DNA of 64,000 bases from Microbulbifer sp. ALW1 (GCF_009903625.1 NZ_CP047569.1:4611001-4675000), one strand, 5' to 3'; shown: positions 18,930 through 28,416, numbered from the stretch's first letter. Notes: generated from the letters alone by a model not told the origin. Translations and numbers: made by a program.

Positions 18930-21193
18930 ATGACTGCACCAAACCGCAGCAAGCTTCACCATTCTGACGCACAAACACCCAGGCTCCCCCTACCCGGTCG
19001 CACACTGCTGTTCAGTGCCATCGCACTCGCAGGTACCCTCGGAGCCAACAGCGCCCTCGCCCAGCAATCCGTACTGGAAGAAGTCACCGTAACAGCACAA
19101 AAGCGTGAACAGTCCATGCAGGACGTCTCCGTCGCCGTTAGCGCATTTTCCGGGGACGCGATCGATAAAATGGGTTTTGAAGAAGGACTGGATATTACCC
19201 AGCAGGTACCGAATATGAACTTCTTCGCCATCTTCGGCGAAGCATCCAGCCCTTCCGTCAGCCTGCGCGGTATCAGTTTGGTGAATTTCTCAGACTCCTG
19301 GGAATCCCCGGTATCCATCTATGTTGACGACGTCTACCGCGGCAATCCCGCAGGCTCCGCGATTCAACTGTTCGACCTGGAGCGCGTGGAGGTCCTGCGC
19401 GGCCCGCAGGGTACCCTGTACGGGCGCAATACGACCGGTGGCCTGGTGCACTATGTTTCACGCAAACCCACCGAAGAATTTGAAGCCAGTACCAGCGCCA
19501 GTATCGGCACCTACTCCGAGAGTATTCTTGAGGGTGCTATGAGTGGTCCGATCAGCGACAGCATTCGCGGACGCGTCTCCGTCAAGACCACACAAAACGA
19601 TGGTTGGCAGACCAACACCGTCACCGGGGAAAAGCTCAATGATACTGACAGTTTCGGTTATCGCACCCAGCTGGAATTCGATCTTGCCGACAATGCCAAA
19701 TTACTCCTGAACGTGCACGGTAGCAGTGCCGACCAGCGATCCGTGGGTTTTGCGCATATGGGCTACCTGGACGAAGCAAGCGGGGACGCTAACAAGTGTC
19801 CCATCGGCGCCATTCAAGCCGGGCGCTGCACCAGTGCATCATTTGATATGACCGGTATCGAAGCCTCGGGGGGCGGTATGGTCCGGAATATGTGGCATCC
19901 GGCGCGAAGGGTGGCCTCGGTACCGAGATCGATACCTTTGGCTCTTCCGCGACGTTCACCTGGGACTTCGAAAATTTCTCTCTGACCTCAATCACCGCCT
20001 ACGAAGAACTGGATAAATTTCTGCAGGATGACGGCGATGGCACCGCAGTGGTTTATTTCGATGAACAGTACGGGGTGGACGCAGAGCAATACACCCAGGA
20101 AGTACGCCTGAACGGCAACACCGAAAATAGTAACTGGGTAACCGGGTTCTACTACTACAAGGATGACCGCGGCCTGATAACAGAGGCCCCCACGACCGCA
20201 GACTGGGCGGAGCTGGGCCTGTGGCACCGGGAAATCGTGACCCTGGATAGTGAATCCTGGGCGCTGTTCGGCCAGCTAGAATACGATCTCTCACAAACCC
20301 TCACTCTGGTCAGCGGTTTGCGCTACACAGGAGAGGAACGCGACTTTACCCAAGATGCCGGCCCCAGTTTTTACGACGAGATCGATACCACCGGCGACCT
20401 GAGCGACAACGCCACCACCGGCCGTATCGGCCTGGACTGGCGTCCCAGTGCCGGAACACTGGCCTACGCGAGCTACTCCACCGGTTTTAAAAGCGGCGGC
20501 TTCTCGGGCAGTTACAACTCTTCCCTTGAGTCCACCAAGCCAGTGGGCGCAGAGAATATCGATAACTTCGAACTGGGCCTCAAAACCACCCTGGCTCAAA
20601 TTTACCGACTGAATATGGCAGCCTTCCACTACAAAGTGGATGACTTTCAAGCCCAGGTATTTCTCACCGTGGCCGATGGCAGTGTGATCACTAACGCCGG
20701 CGACGTAACCGGTACCGGTGCAGAGGTGGAACTGACCGCGCCGATTACCGAAAATTTTGAAGTCATCGCCGGCGCCGGCTGGCTCAATACCGAGTTTGAT
20801 TCCGAGCAGCTGTTTTTCATAGCGGGAGACGCTTACACACTGGATGGCAATGAACTGCCCTCAGCCCCCGGTTTTACCTACAACCTGGTTGCGCGTTACT
20901 ACCAGAGCTTGGGCGACAACGGTGAATTGGTTTTCCAGGGGGATTATGCCTGGCAGGACGACCATTACCTGCAGGTGGAAAACGACCCCTACTCCAAACA
21001 GAGCGCCTACGGTCTCGCCAACGCCAAGGTCGCCTGGCACTCTCCGACGGACACTTACAGTGTCGAGGCTTTCGTCAGAAATCTGGCCAACGAGGAATAC
21101 TTCACTTACCAGAATACCCTGGGTTCCGACTGGGGATACGGTGTGTGGGGTCAGCCGCGCACAGCCGGGCTGCGGTTTAACTGGAAAATGTAA
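18930..21193 (+). pseudogene. TonB-dependent receptor broken by a one-base frameshift
   Basis: Signal peptide (residues ~25-45, ending NSALAQ), TonB box-like EEVTVTAQKRE, plug domain with VEVLRGPQGTLYGRNTTGG, then a beta-barrel ending GLRFNWKM. The frame runs from 18930 to about 19867, and the rest of the barrel continues in another frame to 21193. The switch fits the G6 run at 19868-19873: one extra G would give ASGGRYGPEYVASGAKGG and restore a single ~755-residue receptor. As written, the first frame ends at 19985 after 351 residues. Either the gene is newly inactivated, phase variable at the G run, or the base was lost in sequencing. The ligand is unknown; the VTVTAQKRE style is common in receptors of marine gammaproteobacteria for siderophores, saccharides or aromatic compounds. 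A terminator follows at 21243. Confidence 0.85.
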
Positions 21194-21242
21194 TCCCAAT
21201 TTACAAGTGCTCCGAGCCGGAGTGATCAAACTTAAATCTTGC

Positions 21243-21271
21243 AAAAAACGCCTGTTTTCAGGCGTTTTTTT
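21243..21271 (+). terminator. Rho-independent terminator after the TonB receptor
   Basis: The stem ACGCCTG (21248-21254) pairs with CAGGCGT (21259-21265) around TTTT, with flanking A and T runs extending it, and ends in seven T. It closes the receptor transcript and insulates the two-gene unit at 21382. Confidence 0.9.
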
Positions 21272-21381
21272 GTTAGCTAAAACTGGTACGTCCATTCCTC
21301 TAATAATTCTGTAATTCCCATTCAGATCCTTTAGTATTTCTCGACCACAAAAAATATCCGCATTTTCAAAAGGACCTGAAA

Positions 21382-22341
21382 ATGAGCACTCTTCTCCTCT
21401 GCAGTCGGGAGCTGACTTCCCCTGATATCCAGCAAGCCTGCAATTTGAACTTGCAGCAACTCTCCGCACTTCACTGCCCGACCCCGAAATTCGCGCAGGC
21501 CAATACGCCTTACCTGTTGAATGGCCACAACAATGCACAGGGAAAACGCATCCAGGCGCTGCTCGCGCCCTCACAGATCGCCCGTCCGGTTACCGACCTC
21601 TCCCTCACCTTTGGTGAAGACAATACCCTCGCTATTGCCGCGATGATGGAACAGCTGAAGGACTACAACATTGCACTGACCGGCGCCTCCACCAGTGTTT
21701 ACGGTGAGCGCATGAATGGCTTCGCCAAGTCAGTGAAAGAGTACCAGGTAGCCTTGCTTAACTACCGGGGTGCGAAATTGAGTGGCGCTAGTAACCATGG
21801 CCAGCTCAAACAGCAAGCACATGCGGCATTTCTGCGGATGCAGAGGACGTTCAATGCGGAACTGAACAATGTCACCAGTCACATTCGCTCCCGACGGGGT
21901 ACGCCGCTCACCAGCGCCGAACGCGGCACCAATATTGCACGAAGCAGTCGCAACGCGGCCAAATTACAGTTTTCAAGTGAGATTGAGGCGCATAAACTGG
22001 TCAAATTCAGTCAATATACAAAATTGCTCGGCAACGGGCTGGCCGTAATCGACTTTGGATCAAGAGCAGGAAAAGTGCATAACAGCTACCAGGCCGGCGG
22101 AAATTGGGAACGTGATCTGTTTATCGAATCAAGTAGCTTTGCTGCCAGTGCGACAACCGGTGCACTCATCGCCCAAGCTGGCGTGACATTTTTGCTAGCA
22201 GCCACACCTCTTGGCTGGACGGCTCTAATTGTGACCGGACTGATCGTAGCTGGCACCGCAGCCACCGCTTCCGTGCTGGTGAATAATCAGGTACACAAAA
22301 ACTCTGGAGCGATTTACGACAAGGTTATGAAGGCGCTTTAA
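21382..22341 (+). CDS. Unknown protein with C-terminal glycine-zipper hairpin; possible pore-forming effector
   Basis: A 319-residue protein with AAAGGA ribosome site before ATG 21382. I do not recognise a named family. Residues 1-250 are soluble-looking, with helical stretches and many Asn/Ser/Gln and no signal peptide. Residues ~254-301 form two hydrophobic segments rich in Gly/Ala around a turn (TGALIAQAGVTFLLAATPLG, then ALIVTGLIVAGTAATA), the look of a membrane-inserting hairpin as in colicin-like or T6SS ion-channel effectors. Only four bases separate its stop from the next gene, which encodes a small membrane protein, the arrangement of a toxin and its immunity protein. Base composition looks lower in GC than the neighbours, suggesting transfer. 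No VgrG, Hcp, PAAR or Rhs gene is in the window. The toxin role is inference; it could also be an uncharacterised membrane-associated protein. Confidence 0.6.
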   Translation: MSTLLLCSRELTSPDIQQACNLNLQQLSALHCPTPKFAQANTPYLLNGHNNAQGKRIQALLAPSQIARPVTDLSLTFGEDNTLAIAAMMEQLKDYNIALTGASTSVYGERMNGFAKSVKEYQVALLNYRGAKLSGASNHGQLKQQAHAAFLRMQRTFNAELNNVTSHIRSRRGTPLTSAERGTNIARSSRNAAKLQFSSEIEAHKLVKFSQYTKLLGNGLAVIDFGSRAGKVHNSYQAGGNWERDLFIESSSFAASATTGALIAQAGVTFLLAATPLGWTALIVTGLIVAGTAATASVLVNNQVHKNSGAIYDKVMKAL

Positions 22342-22345
22342 TCAC

Positions 22346-22723
22346 ATGATCAGTGAACTCGATTTTTTTATGATTGCCTTCGTTGACATGCTGTTCGCGT
22401 GCGTTCTTTTTGTTGCGTTCGGGCAGCTAACCGTAAGAAAGCTCAGGAAAAAGCCTGAAACTCGAGACCACCTTGGTATCGAATTTGCGAGCGGGTGGGA
22501 TATTTTGAACGTTGCCCAGGCCCTGGCCATCCCAAGGTCTTGGAGCAAGCGGATGGAGCGTAGCCCTTTGGCTTCGCTAAATGCCAGATCGGATATTGTT
22601 CATCAATACACAAATAAATTCGACAAAGTACTTGGCTGTATTTTTTTCTGGTCTTTCGCCTCTTCCGGAACCCTTCTGATACTGCTAGTTATTCTTAGCA
22701 AGTCGGGAGTATGGGGCGAGTAA
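22346..22723 (+). CDS. Small two-helix inner membrane protein, candidate immunity protein
   Basis: A 125-residue protein whose ATG lies four bases after the preceding stop. It has an N-terminal membrane helix (~8-30, MIAFVDMLFACVLFVAFG), a basic cytosolic loop (VRKLRKKPETRDHLG), and a second helix near the C-terminus (~97-118, ending LLILLVIL). This loop-between-two-helices plan is common among immunity proteins to pore-forming toxins, and the tight coupling to the upstream gene supports a shared role. I recognise no family. Its stop codon touches the stop of cobO on the other strand (22724), so the pair ends exactly where the B12 locus begins. Function is inferred only from layout and topology. 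Confidence 0.6.
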   Translation: MISELDFFMIAFVDMLFACVLFVAFGQLTVRKLRKKPETRDHLGIEFASGWDILNVAQALAIPRSWSKRMERSPLASLNARSDIVHQYTNKFDKVLGCIFFWSFASSGTLLILLVILSKSGVWGE

Positions 22724-23341
22724 TCACCACTCCACCCCCTTCCGCGCAGAAACGCCATTCTCAAATGCATGCTTGTGCGACTTCATCTCGGTAACAGTGT
22801 CCGCAATATCCATTAAATACTGCTTGGCGCCGCGACCGGTAATAATCACGCTCTGCTCAGCCGGGCGGCTCTGAATAGCTTCCAGAACTTCCGCCTTATC
22901 CAGCCATTTGTAATTCAGCGCATAGGTCAGCTCGTCCATAACGACCAGATATACACTGTCATCCGCGAGCGCCACTTTTAGTTTGCTCCACAGTGCCAGT
23001 GCCGCGGCCTTGTCTGCCTCAAAGTCCTGGGTCTCCCAGGTGAAGTCGGTTCCCATCTCGTGCCATTGCAACGGATATTGATCTGCGGGCAGCTGACTCA
23101 ACAGGTTTTTTTCACCGCACTCCCACACACCCTTGATAAATTGCCCCACCACCAATTTGTAGCCATAGCCCAGTGCGCGGGTAACGGTACCGACCGCCGC
23201 GGTAGTTTTGCCTTTGCCGTCGCCGGTGTAGACAATCACGATACCGCGCTCGCCCAGTGCCCGGGATACGCCGGCATCGACAATTTCCTTGCGTGCCTGC
23301 ATGCGTTTCTTGTGGCGCTGTTGCTTGTTGTCATCGGTCAT
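22724..23341 (-). CDS. cobO: Cob(I)yrinic acid a,c-diamide adenosyltransferase
   Basis: A 205-residue ATP:corrinoid adenosyltransferase of the CobA/CobO/BtuR family, which makes adenosylcobalamin from reduced corrinoid. I start it at ATG 23341 (MTDDNKQQRHKKRMQ); an upstream in-frame extension lacks family similarity. The P-loop YTGDGKGKTTAAVG and following RALGYG are typical, as are QFIKG, DELTYAL and ITGRGA. The N-terminal basic helix closes over the ATP site in this family. It lies downstream of btuB on the same strand, separated by 109 bases with a hairpin, so it may be partly co-transcribed with btuB under the riboswitch. With btuBCDF it forms a B12 salvage set; no de novo corrin ring genes are present here. 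Confidence 0.93.
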   Translation of the reverse strand: MTDDNKQQRHKKRMQARKEIVDAGVSRALGERGIVIVYTGDGKGKTTAAVGTVTRALGYGYKLVVGQFIKGVWECGEKNLLSQLPADQYPLQWHEMGTDFTWETQDFEADKAAALALWSKLKVALADDSVYLVVMDELTYALNYKWLDKAEVLEAIQSRPAEQSVIITGRGAKQYLMDIADTVTEMKSHKHAFENGVSARKGVEW

Positions 23342-23398
23342 GGGAACAACTCTTATGGGGTGAGTGAATGATGAAAGGGTAACAAAGTTCGCACACAA

Positions 23399-23437
23399 AC
23401 AAGAAACGGGCCGCGAGGGCCCGTTTCTTGTTTTTTG
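23399..23437. terminator. Hairpin between btuB and cobO
   Basis: CAAGAAACGGGCC and GGCCCGTTTCTTG form a 13-bp stem around CGCGAG-type loop bases. On the plus strand a T run follows (GTTTTTTG); on the minus strand, the direction of btuB, the tail is TTTGTGTG and weaker. It probably attenuates btuB transcription before cobO. Confidence 0.7.
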
Positions 23438-23450
23438 TAACAGCGGCTGG

Positions 23451-25325
23451 TTACAGGGAGAACTGTACGCCCGCGTGAACCGCAGCGCCGGCGGTATTGA
23501 ATCCGGCCACTTCGCGATAATTTTCATCCAGCAGGTTTTCACCGCGCAGTGTCAGCGCCAACTGCTGGTTGAAGCGGTAAATCGCGTTGAGGTCCAGCTT
23601 GTTATAGGCGTCCTGCGCCAGCGGTGCACCACCCCAGGCGGGGTTGGGACTCAGGCGGTCGTCCGCCCGCTGCCAGTTCCCAGCCAGGGTCAGGCGGTCA
23701 CCCCAGAAGCGGTAGCTGGCACCCAGGTTATAAACAGCCTGTGCCACGTTCAAGCGCTGTTCGCCTGCGCTGTCTTTGCTGTCGAGCCAGGTCCCATTGG
23801 CGTACCAGCGGCCCGCTTCGCCGAGATCACCGGAAAGTGCCAGTTCAACGCCGTCGGAATCGCTCTCGCCGTCATCCTGCGCGTAGGCACCCCAGCCAGA
23901 GCCCAGGCCATTCACATACACAATGGCATCGGTCACTGTTTGCTGGAAGGCCACCAGTTCCAGTACGAGTAAATCGGCATAGGCGTATTCCACCCCCAAT
24001 TCGTAACCGCGACTGGTTTCCGGGCCTACGGCGTCCACGCCGCTGACGACGTTGGTAGAAACTTCATAGGGGCTGGGCGCGCGGAAGCCGGTGCTGGCGC
24101 TGGCGCGGTACTTGATCTGCTGATTCTCACCAAGCAGTTGCGGCAGTGCAGCGGAAACCCGCCAGCTGTTATTGTTCTCTTCTTCCAGGCGATCGCGACG
24201 GAAGCCCACGGAATAGAACAGCTTGTCCGCCAGGTCCGAGCGCCACTCGCCGTAAATGCCCAGCAGGTCAATCGACTGGCCATCGAAGTCGGACTGGAAT
24301 TCCTGCTGATCGAGATCCGCGCCCCAGGACAGGGCGCCGCCGGCCAGGGCGCTGTTGCCGCCGTAGTTCACTTCTTTGATGGATCCATCCACCGCATAGC
24401 TGCTGAAACCTTCAGCCAGGCTATCGCGTTCCAATTCCTGGCGGGATACGGACAGGCGGTGGGCAGCGACACCGGTTTTCAGGTCTGCGCCCAGCTGATA
24501 AGTAGTCTGGGTATAAATATCCAGGCAGTCGGAGGGATCGGTCAGCGCGAAACAATTATCGAATTCTGTTTCCGCATCGGTCTCGCGGAACTGTCCATCC
24601 ACAGAAAAATTTTCGCTGAAGGTGTATCCCAACTTGGCGCTGACGGTCTGGTTATCGTAGCCATCGCGCTCGCCGCTGGTATCACTTTCCCGCGCATTGA
24701 ATCCGTCGCTGTTCAGCTGGCTCAGGTTGAGGCCATAGCTCCAGCCGTTCAGTTCGCCACGCAGGGCTGCCTGAGCGCGGTCGGTGCTGTAGCGGCCGCT
24801 TTCACCACTGAGCTGCAATTCCAAAGGCTGACGTGCGCGTTTGGTGATGATGTTGATCACGCCGCCGGCACCGGCGCCGTACATCATGCCCTGAGGGCCG
24901 CGCAGCACTTCGATGCGCTCCACATCACTAGCCAGCAGATGCTGGAACTGAGCAGTAACCTGGGTATTGGTAGGATCGGCCACATTAACCCCGTCCACCA
25001 GCACCAGGGTGCGGGAACCGGCTTCGCCGCGTACATAGATATTGCTGACTTTGCCGAGACCACCGTTGTTGGCCACGGAAATACCCGGCAGGGTTTTCAC
25101 CACGTCCAGCAAGGTGCTGTAACCGAGCTTTTCGATATCCGCCGCGGTCAAAACCGATACGGATACCGCAGTCTGCGCCTTGGGCACTTCCACCCGGCTG
25201 GCCGTTACCGTGACTTGCTCGAGGTTATCAAGGTTGTTGTCGATACTGTTTTGAAGATTGCGCTCGTCCGCAAGAGCAGATTGCGCGACCAGCGCGACAG
25301 CGCCGGCGAGAATAGTTTTATGCAT
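23451..25325 (-). CDS. btuB: Vitamin B12 TonB-dependent receptor BtuB
   Basis: A 624-residue outer membrane receptor. The ATG at 25325 starts a clear signal peptide (MHKTILAGAVALVAQSALAD); a TTG four codons upstream is less likely. TonB box region LEQVTVTASRVEVP, plug motif DVERIEVLRGPQGMMYGAGA and NIITKR, then a 22-strand-type barrel ending HAGVQFSL with a terminal aromatic two residues from the end. The length matches BtuB (~600). A cobalamin riboswitch precedes it, and cobO and btuDCF flank it, which makes cobalamin or another corrinoid the likely ligand. It would pass the corrinoid to the periplasmic BtuF. The riboswitch should shut expression when B12 is plentiful. Confidence 0.93.
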   Translation of the reverse strand: MHKTILAGAVALVAQSALADERNLQNSIDNNLDNLEQVTVTASRVEVPKAQTAVSVSVLTAADIEKLGYSTLLDVVKTLPGISVANNGGLGKVSNIYVRGEAGSRTLVLVDGVNVADPTNTQVTAQFQHLLASDVERIEVLRGPQGMMYGAGAGGVINIITKRARQPLELQLSGESGRYSTDRAQAALRGELNGWSYGLNLSQLNSDGFNARESDTSGERDGYDNQTVSAKLGYTFSENFSVDGQFRETDAETEFDNCFALTDPSDCLDIYTQTTYQLGADLKTGVAAHRLSVSRQELERDSLAEGFSSYAVDGSIKEVNYGGNSALAGGALSWGADLDQQEFQSDFDGQSIDLLGIYGEWRSDLADKLFYSVGFRRDRLEEENNNSWRVSAALPQLLGENQQIKYRASASTGFRAPSPYEVSTNVVSGVDAVGPETSRGYELGVEYAYADLLVLELVAFQQTVTDAIVYVNGLGSGWGAYAQDDGESDSDGVELALSGDLGEAGRWYANGTWLDSKDSAGEQRLNVAQAVYNLGASYRFWGDRLTLAGNWQRADDRLSPNPAWGGAPLAQDAYNKLDLNAIYRFNQQLALTLRGENLLDENYREVAGFNTAGAAVHAGVQFSL

Positions 25326-25475
25326 GGAAAGCCCCAATCAGAAAAATGGTCGATTGAGGGAGGGGAATACAAGGGCGAGAAAAGTGACTGGCAACGAGGT
25401 AATCCAGGAGAAACCCCGCGCGCCGAAACAAGCCCAGACAAAGCCCTCCGCTTTATCGTCTAAGAGTCACTCAAG

Positions 25476-25637
25476 GCCGGTATCGGGCTTATCTTTTCTA
25501 TCCGTTAAGGGAAAAAGAATCACCGTTGCGGGGGCAGCGCCGGATTAAAACCTAAGCCTTTATATAGGGGTTCACCGGACTTCCCGTTTAACCCAACCAA
25601 ATTCACCGCTTGTGGCGGTAGGACTGCTGGGCACCTG
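25476..25637 (-). promoter_or_regulatory. Cobalamin riboswitch upstream of btuB
   Basis: Read on the minus strand it has the conserved blocks in order: CAGGTGCC near 25637, GGGAAGTCCGGTGAA, the diagnostic CTGCCCCCGCAAC (25537-25525, the B12 box region), and GCCCGATACCGGCC near 25489-25476. About 150 bases of expression platform separate it from the btuB ATG. It would repress btuB (and perhaps cobO) when adenosylcobalamin binds. The remaining gap 25638-25773 shows no gene. Confidence 0.95.
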
Positions 25638-25773
25638 AAGCGCGGGCGATTATAGCGGAATGCGGCGCAAGACCATAGATAGGAGACATCGAGAGGGGGC
25701 CTAGATAGGGCGGGATAAGAGAAGACAGGACAGAGAGGACGAAATAAACCAGGAGTATAAGGCGACCCTTGGG

Positions 25774-26556
25774 TTAAATCAGGTCACCCGCGACAAACTC
25801 CACACGGCCACCCCGTCGGCGCAGCTCGCTATCCACGCCGTAAACCTCTGCCACCAGCGATTGGGTCAGCACTTCTTCTGCGGGGCCCTGGGCACGCAGT
25901 CGGCCACCTTCCAGCAACAGGATCCGATCGCAGTAACGGGCGGCAAGACCCAGGTCGTGTATCGCGAGAATGACGGTCTTGCCGGCGTCCGCCTGCTGGC
26001 GAAATGTCGCCATCAACTGCAGCTGGTGTCGGATATCCAGTGCCGCACCGGGTTCATCGGCAATCAGCAGGGGGGCATCCCCCACCAGTAATCGCGCCAG
26101 CTGCACCCGACGCAACTCACCGCCGGAAAGTTGTGTTACCGGGCGCCGGGCAAGTTCCAGGGCATCGACCTGTTGCAGTGCTGCGGCCACCCGGGTTTGG
26201 CGCTGGGAATGCTTGACGCTTTGCCCCCAGGGCAGCAGCCCCAGTGCAACCAGATCCTCAGCGGACATGCTCCAGGCGGGGCTTTCCTGCTGTGGCAAAA
26301 AGGCAGAGAGCCTTGCGCGCTCGGCACGGGGAATAGTCAAACAGGGGCGCTCATTGAGCGAGAGCTGCCCTGCGGTGTTTGGCAGAACGCCAGCAAGGCA
26401 ACCCAGCAGGCTGCTTTTACCGGCGCCATTGGGGCCGATGACCGCCGTCAGTTCACCCGGACTAAAGACACAGTCGATGTCTGCCAGCACCTGCCGGTGA
26501 TGGCGACTGAGCCCCAGGTTGCGACAACGCAAAATTTGCGGAACGTCGACGCTCAC
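25774..26556 (-). CDS. btuD: Cobalamin ABC transporter ATP-binding protein
   Basis: A 260-residue ABC ATPase of the FecE/BtuD/HmuV type. Walker A GPNGAGKSS, Q-loop LPQQES, signature LSGGELRR, Walker B LLIADEPGAALD and the switch His in AIHDLG are all intact. The start overlaps the stop of the permease gene by four bases, so the two are co-translated. With the permease and the binding protein it forms a type II importer moving a metal-chelate into the cytoplasm; position beside btuB and cobO makes cobalamin the best guess over heme or siderophore. The WGQSV segment and overall length match BtuD-like proteins. The gene ends about 140 bases before the riboswitch, so it is in a different transcript from btuB unless read-through occurs. 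Confidence 0.88.
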   Translation of the reverse strand: MSVDVPQILRCRNLGLSRHHRQVLADIDCVFSPGELTAVIGPNGAGKSSLLGCLAGVLPNTAGQLSLNERPCLTIPRAERARLSAFLPQQESPAWSMSAEDLVALGLLPWGQSVKHSQRQTRVAAALQQVDALELARRPVTQLSGGELRRVQLARLLVGDAPLLIADEPGAALDIRHQLQLMATFRQQADAGKTVILAIHDLGLAARYCDRILLLEGGRLRAQGPAEEVLTQSLVAEVYGVDSELRRRGGRVEFVAGDLI

Positions 26557-27545
26557 AGATTTACCCCCTGCCGGCTACGGACAATCAGCCAGAAAAAGAA
26601 GGGCGCTCCGATAAACGCGGTAACGGCGCCGATGCGCAACTCCTGGGTACCCACCGTATTCAGCACCAGCACATCCGCCAGTAACAACAGCAGCGCGCCG
26701 GCAAGGGCACTGGCCCACAACAAGCGCCCCGGGTCCTGGCCCACCATGGGTCGCATCAGATGCGGCACAACTAAACCGATAAATCCGATGGTTCCGGCCA
26801 CCGCCACCGAGGCGCCCACGGCAAAGGCAATACCGAACAGCACCAGCAGAGGGTAGCGGCGGCCCGCGAATCCCAGGGATACAGCACTGGCCTCACCGAG
26901 AGAAAGCGCGCGCAGGTAGTTGCGGGAAAAAAACAGAAATAGCGCACCGAGGGCGATAAATGGCAAAGCCAGTAAAACCTGATCCCAACCCCGGTTGGCC
27001 AGCGAACCCAGTAGCCAGAACACGATTTCCTGCATGGCAAACATGCTCGGGGCGTAATTCAGGGCCAACGCCATCAGCGCCGACAGAAAGGCATTAATGG
27101 CCACCCCCGCCAGAACCAGGCGACTGGCGCTGGCGCCATGCCCGGCCAGTAACCAGACACTGCCCACGGCCAGCAGCGCCCCCATAATGGCCAGTACCGG
27201 CAGCAGATATCCGCTCACCGCGGCGCCATAGTAGAGCACCAGAATCGCCGCCAGTGCCGCACCGCTGCTGACGCCTAGGAGCGCGGGTTCCGCCAGAGGA
27301 TTGCGCAACATCCCCTGCATCGCAGCGCCGCCCAAGCCAAGCGCTGCGCCCACCACAATCGCGAGCATTGCCCGCGGCAGGCGCAACTGCCAGAAGATAA
27401 CCGCATCGCTGCTTTCGCTGTGCCAGCCACTGGTGATCGCCGCTGGCAGGTCAATGGCTACCGGACCGCTCGAGAGCGCCGCCAACAAGGCCAGGGGCAG
27501 CGCGCATGCCAGAAGGCTCAATATGAATTTAGGGTTGCCCAACAA
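26553..27545 (-). CDS. btuC: Cobalamin ABC transporter permease (FecCD family)
   Basis: A 330-residue permease with about ten membrane helices, the FecCD/BtuC fold. Typical sequences: FWQLRLPRAMLAIVVGAALG, LRNPLAEPALLGVSSGAALA, and the coupling-helix region GFIGLVVPHLMRP. The start is TTG (27545 or the next TTG at 27542); no ATG is in range that keeps the first helix. It overlaps the end of the binding-protein gene by 17 bases and the ATPase start by four, so btuF, btuC and btuD form one tight operon. Substrate is inferred from the B12 context. FecCD permeases for iron siderophores are alike in sequence, so specificity rests on the neighbours. Confidence 0.88.
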   Translation of the reverse strand: MLGNPKFILSLLACALPLALLAALSSGPVAIDLPAAITSGWHSESSDAVIFWQLRLPRAMLAIVVGAALGLGGAAMQGMLRNPLAEPALLGVSSGAALAAILVLYYGAAVSGYLLPVLAIMGALLAVGSVWLLAGHGASASRLVLAGVAINAFLSALMALALNYAPSMFAMQEIVFWLLGSLANRGWDQVLLALPFIALGALFLFFSRNYLRALSLGEASAVSLGFAGRRYPLLVLFGIAFAVGASVAVAGTIGFIGLVVPHLMRPMVGQDPGRLLWASALAGALLLLLADVLVLNTVGTQELRIGAVTAFIGAPFFFWLIVRSRQGVNL

Positions 27546-28416
27546 TTTCTTTTCTCTTATCCATCAGCTGCTGCAGTACATCCACTACTGCCAGCGCCGG
27601 GCAGAATCCCAGCTCCTGCGGCAAGCGGTACACCCTGCCCGCCTCGATATAGTCCCGCAACACCGGGTGGCGTTCCGCCAGGTGGGCAATGGCGAAGTCC
27701 TGCTCCCCCCCGTAGAAAACCAGTAATTCGGGCTCTGCATCGATGACCTGCTCCAGGCTAACACGCCCCAGTTGCTGTATCCCCTGTTGCGCCGCCAGGT
27801 TGGTAAATCCCGCCCGGGTCAGCAATTCGTGCTCTAACATGCCGTCGCCGTAGGTGATGTTATTCGCCGAGAGAATCAGGGCACCGGGATTGCTGTTACC
27901 GGCTTCAGGCACCTGCGCCAGGAGGGCATGCAGCTTTCCCTGCTCCTGCTGTAACCCCGGCAAGTCTCCCAGCGCCTGCTGCAGGGACACCAGCTGCTGC
28001 TGCAGCTGTGCCAGGTTGTAGGCATCCGGGATTCGAACAACGCGAAAGCCCAGCTGCTCCAGACGCTGCGATGCCCGCTGGGCGCCGTACTGCCCGGTTA
28101 GCACCAGATCGGGCTTCAGCGGCAGCAGCTCTTCCGCCTGTGCCCGGTTCAGATACAGGTGTTCTGGCAGCGGCGCGCGCCGATAGTGCTTTTCTCCCGA
28201 AAGCCAGGTCACCGAAACTATTTTCTCTGGATCCACCCACTGCAACAGGATCTGATCCATGCACAGATTGAGAGAGGCAATTCTGGCCTGCGCAAAAACC
28301 GGCGCAGGCACCAGTGCCGGCAGCAGCGTCACTGCGAGTACCACTACCAATATCGCGATCGATGGCCGGCGTTCGACTTCCATTTCACTGTCTTTATTCA
28401 TTTTCCCTTGATTCAT
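27529..28416 (-). CDS. btuF: Periplasmic corrinoid-binding protein (BtuF-like)
   Basis: An ABC substrate-binding protein, 295 residues from the first ATG (28416); ATGs at 28401 and 28383 are equally possible, the last giving the usual short signal peptide MEVERRPSIAILVVVLAVTL ending PVFAQ. The mature part has the class III plan: ARIASLNLCMDQILLQWVDP, LPLKPDLVLTGQYGAQ, and a C-terminal half with GGEQDFAIAHLAERHPVLRD, joined by a long central helix. It captures the corrinoid in the periplasm after BtuB and docks on BtuC. It is the first gene of the btuFCD operon; the 165-base gap upstream (shared with the DUF6249 gene) shows no second riboswitch by eye, so regulation may differ from btuB. Confidence 0.85.
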   Translation of the reverse strand: MNQGKMNKDSEMEVERRPSIAILVVVLAVTLLPALVPAPVFAQARIASLNLCMDQILLQWVDPEKIVSVTWLSGEKHYRRAPLPEHLYLNRAQAEELLPLKPDLVLTGQYGAQRASQRLEQLGFRVVRIPDAYNLAQLQQQLVSLQQALGDLPGLQQEQGKLHALLAQVPEAGNSNPGALILSANNITYGDGMLEHELLTRAGFTNLAAQQGIQQLGRVSLEQVIDAEPELLVFYGGEQDFAIAHLAERHPVLRDYIEAGRVYRLPQELGFCPALAVVDVLQQLMDKRKEIVGQP

